This document shows, piece after piece, positions 14,505-19,690 of a stretch of DNA of 19,690 nt. The stretch covers positions 1-19,690 of the forward strand of contig DATLAN010000354.1 of the NCBI GenBank assembly GCA_035527455.1. Direction: 5' to 3'. This DNA is from DATLAN01 sp035527455 (GTDB lineage: Bacteria; Planctomycetota; Planctomycetia; Pirellulales; Thermoguttaceae). The notes beneath the pieces are model-generated. The model saw nothing but the letters and a program-made list of their open reading frames with translations, did not search any database and was not told where the DNA came from. The translations under genes and the position numbers were made by a program. Within the stretch, counting starts at the first letter, position 1. Each line of letters starts with the position of its first letter.

Positions 14505-16222
14505 GACGAGGGAATTGCAAATTGTCAATTGAAAATTGTAAATTGAAAATTGAAGAAGAGGTAGCGCGCGCAGATCAATATGCAATTTGCAATTTGCAAT
14601 TTGCAATTTGCAATTCTTCCCGCGCCGGGATAAACCCGGCGGCTCGCTTGCCGCGCGTAAACCGGGCGGCTCGCTTGCCGCGCGGAATGGTCCTGATCGT
14701 GGTGCTGGTCGTGATCTCCCTGCTCTCGCTCAGCGCGTTGACCTTCTCGCAGCTTATGCTCGCCGAGCGGAGGGCCGCCGAAGTGTCGGCTGCACAGGCT
14801 CGCGCCCGGGCGGCGGCAGACTCGGGCGTGGAAATGGTCCGGCTGTTCCTCGTTCGAGATCGAGAAGAGCAAAACGAACTCGGCGGCTGGTACGACAACC
14901 AGCGGCAGTTCGGCGGGCGGCTCGTGCAATACCAAGGCGACGGGGAATACACCGATCCCAAGCGATTCACGATCATCGCCCCGAACATGGATGACGGCCG
15001 ATACGGCGGCCTTCGTTACGGGCTCGAAGACGAATCGACCCGACTGAACCTCAACGTGCTGGCGACCCTCGACGAAAAGTTCGGCGCCGACGCCGGCCGC
15101 GGAATCCTCATGGGCCTGCCGGGCATGAACGAAGAAATCGCCGATTCGATCCTCGATTGGATCGACGAGGACGACGAAGCCCGCGAGTACGGCGCCGAGG
15201 CCGATTACTACACGGCGAACGAACCGGCCTACCGACCCAAGAACGGCCCCCTGGAGACGATCGAAGAGCTGCTGCTGGTCCGCGGCGTCACGCCGGATCT
15301 GCTCTTCGGCACCGATTTCAATCGCAACGGGCAGCACGATCCCGGCGAGCCGAACGCCGAAGACATCGAGAACGTGGAGAACATCGAAGGCGAGATGGAC
15401 CGCGGCTGGTCCGCCTATCTGACGCTTTACAGCATGGAGTTGAACGTTACGCCCGACGGCACGCAGAGGATCGACCTGAACCAGGACGACATGGAGGAAC
15501 TGTACAACCAACTGGAAGAGGCGATCAGCACCGACGCGGCCACCTTCATCGTCGCCTATCGCCAGCAGAGCCAGCCGTATACGGGCAGCCGCCGCGGCGA
15601 GTCGTTCACCGGCGGGCAACTCGACTTCCGGCGCCGCGGCCGGCTGAAGCTCGGCAGCGTGATCGACCTGATCGGCCAGAGCGTCAGCGTGCGATTCCGG
15701 GGCCAGCAGGAATCGACCGTGCTGGAACCCATGTTTCCCGACGTGCCCGGTGGCATGAACCTCTATCTGCCCATCCTGATGGACTACTGCACGATCAACC
15801 CCGAGCCGGTCATTCCCGGACGCATCAACATCAACCAGGCGCCGCGGATCGTGCTGGCGGGGATCCCGGGCATGGAGGAGGAACTGCTCGATCAGATCAT
15901 CGCCGCGCGGCAAACCAACCCCGTCGACGCGGATACCAACCGGCGGCACGAGACCTGGATCCTCTCCGAGGGAATCGTGCCGCTGGACAAAATGAAGGAA
16001 TTGATGCCGTTCGTCACCGGTGGGGGGAGCGTTTACCGGGCGCAGGTGATCGGCTATTTCGACCGCGGCGGTCCGACCGTGCGGATCGAGACCGTCCTGG
16101 ACGCCACCAAGATGCCTCCCCGGCTGCTCTTCTACCGCGACCTCAGCCACCTGGGCCGCGGCTTCGCCCCGGAGACCCTCGGCGTCGGGCTGGATCAGCC
16201 GGGTAGCGGAAACGGGGGGTGA
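14501..16222 (+). CDS. gspK: Minor pseudopilin GspK
   Basis: This is a 573-residue protein from the ATG at 14501, which overlaps the gspJ TGA (ATGA) and has GGAGGAGG about 9 bases upstream. The prepilin signature comes only at residues 61-63 (RGM, then VLIVVLVVISLLSL); Glu5 is absent, as is usual in GspK. The 62-residue leader is built from two heptamer arrays and a 27-base tandem repeat. The mature part shows GspK landmarks: RARAAADSGVEMV, SILDWIDEDDEAREYGAEADYY, ETIEELLLVRGV and the helix-hairpin part RININQAPRIVLAGIPGM. It caps the pseudopilus tip with I and J. The alternative start ATG 14687 would remove the leader entirely and has no ribosome binding site. The mature protein is rather longer than typical. 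Confidence 0.9.
   Translation: MRRGNCKLSIENCKLKIEEEVARADQYAICNLQFAICNSSRAGINPAARLPRVNRAARLPRGMVLIVVLVVISLLSLSALTFSQLMLAERRAAEVSAAQARARAAADSGVEMVRLFLVRDREEQNELGGWYDNQRQFGGRLVQYQGDGEYTDPKRFTIIAPNMDDGRYGGLRYGLEDESTRLNLNVLATLDEKFGADAGRGILMGLPGMNEEIADSILDWIDEDDEAREYGAEADYYTANEPAYRPKNGPLETIEELLLVRGVTPDLLFGTDFNRNGQHDPGEPNAEDIENVENIEGEMDRGWSAYLTLYSMELNVTPDGTQRIDLNQDDMEELYNQLEEAISTDAATFIVAYRQQSQPYTGSRRGESFTGGQLDFRRRGRLKLGSVIDLIGQSVSVRFRGQQESTVLEPMFPDVPGGMNLYLPILMDYCTINPEPVIPGRININQAPRIVLAGIPGMEEELLDQIIAARQTNPVDADTNRRHETWILSEGIVPLDKMKELMPFVTGGGSVYRAQVIGYFDRGGPTVRIETVLDATKMPPRLLFYRDLSHLGRGFAPETLGVGLDQPGSGNGG
14511..14615. repeat. Paired AT-rich heptamer arrays inside the gspK leader
   Basis: Left array, 14511-14552: six units of the form NNAATTG (GGAATTG, CAAATTG, TCAATTG, AAAATTG, TAAATTG, AAAATTG). 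Right array, 14582-14615: GCAATTT four times plus GCAATT. The right array is the inverted form of the left, with 13 exact complementary bases at 14512-14524 and 14604-14616. The spacer is 29 bases. The AT-rich composition stands out sharply from the surrounding GC-rich genes. Both arrays are read in the gspK frame. Confidence 0.9.
14631..14684. repeat. 27-base tandem duplication at the end of the gspK leader
   Basis: Two adjacent units (14631-14657 and 14658-14684) differ at one base and encode INPAARLPR and VNRAARLPR. The second ends two codons' worth before the mature GspK. The unit is a multiple of three and keeps the frame. It contains CGGCTCGCTTGCCG, partly similar to the GGGCTTGCCC palindromes elsewhere in the window. 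Upstream, GCCGGG (14624-14629) and CCCGGC (14635-14640) form a small hairpin. Confidence 0.88.
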
Positions 16223-16358
16223 AAACGCCCTGACGCGGCAGCCAGATAAAAATGTACCGGAGCACGTTTCGTTGAATTATACTGGAGTTATCCGAACTGT
16301 TACTGCGGAACGTCAATAACTCGCCGGCAACCGACCATCAACCCTGCGACCAGCACCC
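16223..16358. other. gspK to gspL gap, no repeat or gene
   Basis: This 136-base gap is the only long junction in the operon without a tandem or palindromic repeat. It contains TATACT near 16277-16282, which might be a -10 box, but no -35 box stands at the right distance. I would call a second promoter here only possible. Confidence 0.35.
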
Positions 16359-17822
16359 ATGCCTCAACTCCTGGCCCTGGAATGGAACGGCAGTGAAGCC
16401 CGATTCGTCGTGGCCGCGTCGCGTGGCGAGAAGGTCACGATCGAGCAGGCGTTTTCGGTCGGGCTGCTCCCTCGTCAGCCGGGCGACGACGCGGAAGAGG
16501 TGGAAGAGGTCGATGTGGGCGCGCGGATCGCCTCCGCTTTGGCCGCTCGCGGAATCGGACGGCTCGACACCCTGGTGGCCGTCGGCCGGGCGAACATCGA
16601 ATTGCGTCAACTCTCGCTGCCGCCCGCTCCCGCGGACGAACTGCCCGAGTTGGTCCGCTTCCAGGCGATGCGGGAGTTCAACGAGCTGACCGACGACTGG
16701 CTGCTGGATTTCGTGCCCATCGGCGATACGGCGGAGGGAGCGCAAAGCGTGCTCGCGGCGGCGATCGATCCGAAACTGGTCGGCCAGATCGAGCAGACCT
16801 GTCGCAAGGCCCATCTGACGCCGCAGCGGTTGATTCTGCGGCCGTGCGCCGCCGCGTCGTTGGCGGGCCGCAGCCGCGTCGTGCCGCCCGGCCAACTCGT
16901 ACTGCTCGTCGATCTATTGACCGACGAGGCCGACTTGACGGTGATGACGGATCGGGAAGTGCTCTTCCTGCGCACGGCCCGACTCGGTGGCGATCCGCTG
17001 GGTGAGTCCGGCCAGTCGGATCCCCTGCTGGGCGAGATCCGCCGCACGATGGCCGCCGCGCAGAACCAATTGGGCGGCCGCCGGGTCGAGTCGATCGTGC
17101 TCTGCGGCCGTGGCGACCAACACGTCGCATTGGCCCAAACGATCCAACAGAAGCTGGGAATTTCGACCGAGCTGTTCGATCCGTTTTCCGGGCTGGAGTT
17201 GGGCCGCGAACTCTCCGGCGACCTGCCGGATCGGCCCGGCCGCTTCGCGCCCCTGCTGGGCATGGCCCTGGCCGAACTGGAGCAGACCGGCCACGCGATC
17301 GACTTCCTGCACCCCCGGCGCCGTGCCAAACCGCCCAAACGACACCCGAAATACGTGGTCGCCGGCGTCGCGGTGGCCGTGTTGGTGTGTTCGTTCTTCG
17401 GATACCGGATCTTGCAGCGGAACTGGCTCAACGACGAGATCAAGCAACTCGGTAACCGGTCTCTGCTGCTGAACAAAGAAGTCGAGGCGGCCGACGAGGC
17501 GATCGCCGCGGCAAAAGCCATCGAGAATTGGACCGCCACCGACGTGTTCTGGTTGGAGGAAATCCGCAAGTTGTCCGAGGACTTCCCGCCCGCCAAGGAA
17601 GCCAAGCTCAAGCAGTTGGTGGCCGGCCCCGGCGCCCTGGCAGGCGGCAAGGTAACCCTGGAAGGGCTGGCCGCCGGCGTAGAGGCAATCAATAAGATCG
17701 TGGAAGACCTGCGCAACGACCGGCGCAAAGTGGATCGGGGCAGTAACAGCGAAGACCACTCGACTCCACCCTATTCCGAACATTTCTTCTCAGTGCTGCG
17801 AATCGATCCGGAGGAAGAGTGA
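16359..17822 (+). CDS. gspL: GspL/PilM-like inner-membrane assembly protein
   Basis: This 487-residue protein has an N-terminal actin-like ASKHA domain of the PilM/GspL type (about 1-320: LLALEWNGSEARFVVA at the start, FDPFSGLELGREL and FAPLLGMALAEL later). One membrane segment follows at about 331-352 (KYVVAGVAVAVLVCSFFGYRIL), then a periplasmic part of about 135 residues with a coiled-coil-like stretch (LNKEVEAADEAIAAAKAI). This is the architecture of GspL, or of PilM fused to PilN. It would connect the ATPase GspE in the cytoplasm with GspM in the periplasm. There is no Shine-Dalgarno at the start. The stop overlaps the next start, as expected for a coupled L-M pair. Sequence similarity to classical GspL is low, so the symbol rests on architecture and position. 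Confidence 0.75.
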   Translation: MPQLLALEWNGSEARFVVAASRGEKVTIEQAFSVGLLPRQPGDDAEEVEEVDVGARIASALAARGIGRLDTLVAVGRANIELRQLSLPPAPADELPELVRFQAMREFNELTDDWLLDFVPIGDTAEGAQSVLAAAIDPKLVGQIEQTCRKAHLTPQRLILRPCAAASLAGRSRVVPPGQLVLLVDLLTDEADLTVMTDREVLFLRTARLGGDPLGESGQSDPLLGEIRRTMAAAQNQLGGRRVESIVLCGRGDQHVALAQTIQQKLGISTELFDPFSGLELGRELSGDLPDRPGRFAPLLGMALAELEQTGHAIDFLHPRRRAKPPKRHPKYVVAGVAVAVLVCSFFGYRILQRNWLNDEIKQLGNRSLLLNKEVEAADEAIAAAKAIENWTATDVFWLEEIRKLSEDFPPAKEAKLKQLVAGPGALAGGKVTLEGLAAGVEAINKIVEDLRNDRRKVDRGSNSEDHSTPPYSEHFFSVLRIDPEEE

Positions 17823-19078
17823 TGGCGCTGAAGAAGAGCGAGAAGATCCTGATTACCGTAAGCGTCGTGCTGGTCCTCGCGATGGCGATTACGTTCCTCC
17901 TCGTCTCCGGACAAGACAGTTCGTTGGACCAGCTTCGTGCCCGCCGGAATAAGCTGCTGGAGGAAGTCGAAGACAAGGAGAAGAAGGCCGCCAGTCGCGA
18001 GAAAGTGGCGGACCTCCTGGCCGACTGGCGAAAACGTTCGCTTCCGGTCGATCTGAAGATGGCCAGTGCGCTCTACCAGAACTGGCTGTCGAAACTGATC
18101 GTCGATCAAGTGGGACTCGACGGCCACAACGTGACTCCCAACGCCAACCGCACCCAGCCGGGCATCTATACCGTGCTGCCTTTCACGGTCCAGGGCCGGG
18201 GAACGTTGGACCAGTTGACCCAGTTGATGTATCAATTCTACTCGGCAGGCCACCTCCACAAGATCCGAAATATGATCGTCACCCCCGTGCCCGACACGCT
18301 CCAGTTCGATCTGAAAATCGACGTCGAAGCGATGGCCGTATCGGGCGCAGATCGCCAAGACACGTTATCCACGGAACCGTCGCAGAGGCTCGCCTCGTCG
18401 AAACTCACGCTGGACGACTATCGCCAGGCCATCGTCCGCCGCAAGATGGAAAAACTGCCCGGAAGCGGCGAGTACCGATACAAGAGTTCGGGCGGCCTGT
18501 TCGCCTCGTTCGTTCCGGCCCGACTCGAGGTCGACGACGATCGAACCAGCACCGACGTCGACACGCCGGTGACCGTCGACGTGCTGGACAACGACAGCTT
18601 CGAAGACACCGCGACGGTGACGGAAGTCACCGAAGGCAGATACGGCACTGCGGAGATCCTCGCGGACAACCGGGTGCGGTACACGCCCGAGGCCGACTTC
18701 AACGGCACGGACAGCTTCCGCTACACGGTCTCCTCTGCCGGGGTGACCGACTCCGGCACGGTGACGGTCCGAGTGGGTCCGGAACCCGAACCGGATCCTC
18801 CGCCCGTGCGGCCCAGTTTCGACGCCACCAGGTACACCTTCATCACGGCCATCACCGAGGACAAGGGCGGCAAGCTCGAGGCGTGGCTGAAAGTCCGCAC
18901 CTCCGGCGAAGAGCACGTGCTTCAAGAGGGCGAGACCGTCTCCATCGGGCACGTGGAGTGCAAGATCCTGCGGATCGACTGGCAGGAAGTCGAGGTGGAA
19001 CTCGACGGCGAGCACCGCCGCGTCAAGGCCCGCCAAAGCCTGCGCGGCGGCGAGTTGCTTCCGGCATCGGCACTTTAG
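17822..19078 (+). CDS. gspM: GspM/PilO-like protein fused to a cadherin-like module and a PilP/GspC-like C-terminal domain
   Basis: This 418-residue protein starts at the ATG at 17822 (TGATG overlap with gspL, GGAGG 7 bases upstream). A GTG one codon earlier is possible. It has one membrane segment (about 8-28: ILITVSVVLVLAMAITFLLV), then a coiled coil and a ferredoxin-like region typical of PilO/GspM (about 30-190, including FTVQGRGTLDQLTQLMYQFY). Residues about 236-318 match a cadherin-like tandem-repeat module of the Big_9 type (TPVTVDVLDNDS, then VRYTPEADFNGTDSFRYTVS). After a Pro-rich linker, residues about 333-418 (FITAITEDKGGKLEAWLKV, LQEGETVSIGHVECKILRI) resemble the beta domain of PilP/GspC that contacts the secretin. 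I infer that it combines M and C functions. Confidence 0.72.
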   Translation: MALKKSEKILITVSVVLVLAMAITFLLVSGQDSSLDQLRARRNKLLEEVEDKEKKAASREKVADLLADWRKRSLPVDLKMASALYQNWLSKLIVDQVGLDGHNVTPNANRTQPGIYTVLPFTVQGRGTLDQLTQLMYQFYSAGHLHKIRNMIVTPVPDTLQFDLKIDVEAMAVSGADRQDTLSTEPSQRLASSKLTLDDYRQAIVRRKMEKLPGSGEYRYKSSGGLFASFVPARLEVDDDRTSTDVDTPVTVDVLDNDSFEDTATVTEVTEGRYGTAEILADNRVRYTPEADFNGTDSFRYTVSSAGVTDSGTVTVRVGPEPEPDPPPVRPSFDATRYTFITAITEDKGGKLEAWLKVRTSGEEHVLQEGETVSIGHVECKILRIDWQEVEVELDGEHRRVKARQSLRGGELLPASAL

Positions 19079-19690
19079 CCGTCCAGAGGATCGCGTTGCG
19101 GAGCATCTGCCGATAGTCGTCGATGAGCATGTTCGCGTGATAGTGGCACCCGGTCAGCGCGAACCCCCGCCCGCCGCCTTCCCTCTCGACGGCCCATGCG
19201 ACGACGTGCTTCTGTGGTTGGTCGGACGGCAGCATCGAAGTCAGGATCGGCACGAACCGCGGGTCTTTGGGAAGGAAGTACTGGTTGAAGTAGTACTCGT
19301 GATCCGTCGTCCACGGCCGCACGCCCCGCAAGATCGGGTGCCCCGGCGTCGCCGGCACGGCCTCGCTACGGTCGATCTTCACCTTCGAGAAACCGGGCCG
19401 GTGATACCCGCCGATCCAATCGGTGAAATACTCCTGGGAGCGGGGGTGGGCCACGATCAACGAATAGTGCAGCACGACGATGCCCACGCCTTTCTTCATC
19501 AGGGCATCGAACGCCTCCAGCCGCCGGACGTCCGCTTCGCAGTACGTCTGCTCCGGTGCGTTCGCGTTGTTCTGCGGAAACAGCGCGTGCGTTTCGTCCG
19601 CCCTGCCGTCGCCGCTGCTGTGCAGCACGATCGTCGCGGCATCGCCCAGTTCGGCCATATCCTCGGGCACCCTGCCGACGTAGATCTTCG
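19023..19690 (-). CDS. ThuA-like domain protein (5' end outside the window)
   Basis: The reading frame is open to the right edge of the window, so the N-terminus lies beyond 19690. The visible 222 residues match the ThuA-like fold (a class I glutamine-amidotransferase-like domain named after trehalose utilisation in rhizobia): AATIVLHSSGDGR, KKGVGIVVLHYSLIV, YFTDWIGGYHRPGFSKVKI, HPILRGVRPWTTDHEYYFN and the end RGFALTGCHYHANMLIDDYR. Such proteins are numerous in planctomycetes and are tied to sugar metabolism, but the substrate is not known. Its 3' end overlaps that of the gspM-like gene by 56 bases on the opposite strand. It is not part of the T2SS operon. Confidence 0.88.
   Translation of the reverse strand, partial: KIYVGRVPEDMAELGDAATIVLHSSGDGRADETHALFPQNNANAPEQTYCEADVRRLEAFDALMKKGVGIVVLHYSLIVAHPRSQEYFTDWIGGYHRPGFSKVKIDRSEAVPATPGHPILRGVRPWTTDHEYYFNQYFLPKDPRFVPILTSMLPSDQPQKHVVAWAVEREGGGRGFALTGCHYHANMLIDDYRQMLRNAILWTAKVPMPEATRRRAGFGGP

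Noticed and set aside
14525..16150. 541-codon minus-strand frame opposite gspK
   Set aside because: It is a codon-bias shadow of gspK with no recognisable motif.
8300..19078. Operon as a type IV pilus rather than a type II secretion system
   Set aside because: GspG calcium-loop end, a GspK with its long globular domain and the H-I-J-K order favour T2SS; no PilT, PilQ or PilA is seen.
1..19690. Defence system, prophage, or tRNA/rRNA genes
   Set aside because: I saw no nuclease, helicase, phage structural or restriction gene, and no tRNA- or rRNA-like sequence; the exotic features here are repeats and domain fusions.

Overview
The window looks like chromosomal DNA from a GC-rich member of the Planctomycetota, probably of the Pirellulales type. 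The reasons are a large secreted PQQ-type beta-propeller protein ending in a malectin-like domain, a dockerin-type C-terminal remnant, secreted EF-hand and Spy-like proteins, a ThuA-like protein, a small Cys-rich secreted protein, and a type II secretion (T2SS) operon of divergent sequence. This assignment is inference from gene content; there is no rRNA or other marker gene.

Layout. Bases 1-1000 are debris: the C-terminal end of an IS1182/IS5-like transposase (minus strand, 173-445) and the C-terminal end of a dockerin protein (minus strand, 572 to about 916). Next come a 1278-residue secreted propeller protein (1001-4837) whose last codons lie in a palindromic repeat, a gap of about 400 bases, and a small Cys-rich secreted protein (5248-5670). 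A two-way terminator (5787-5832) separates this from a minus-strand EF-hand protein (5859-6959) that has a clear sigma-70-type promoter. A Spy-like secreted protein with two similar halves (7250-8011) runs divergently from it.

The second half (8300-19078) is a T2SS operon in the order E, F, G, H, I, J, K, L-like, M-like: the ATPase, the inner-membrane platform, the major and four minor pseudopilins, a PilM/GspL-type protein, and a GspM/PilO-type protein fused to a cadherin-like module and a PilP/GspC-like end. No secretin (GspD), separate GspC or prepilin peptidase (GspO) is in the window. A ThuA-like gene enters from the right edge on the minus strand and overlaps the last T2SS gene tail to tail by 56 bases.

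The most unusual signal is in the T2SS junctions. Three of them (E/F, I/J, J/K) each hold tandem 7-base repeats on both sides of a spacer, with the two sides in inverted orientation. The heptamer differs at each site, but the architecture is the same. The F/G junction holds a different, nearly perfect 54-base palindrome. At I/J and J/K the repeats are translated as part of very long prepilin leaders that the prepilin peptidase should remove. Because 7 is not a multiple of 3, a change in copy number there would put gspJ or gspK out of frame, so these are candidate contingency (phase-variation) loci.
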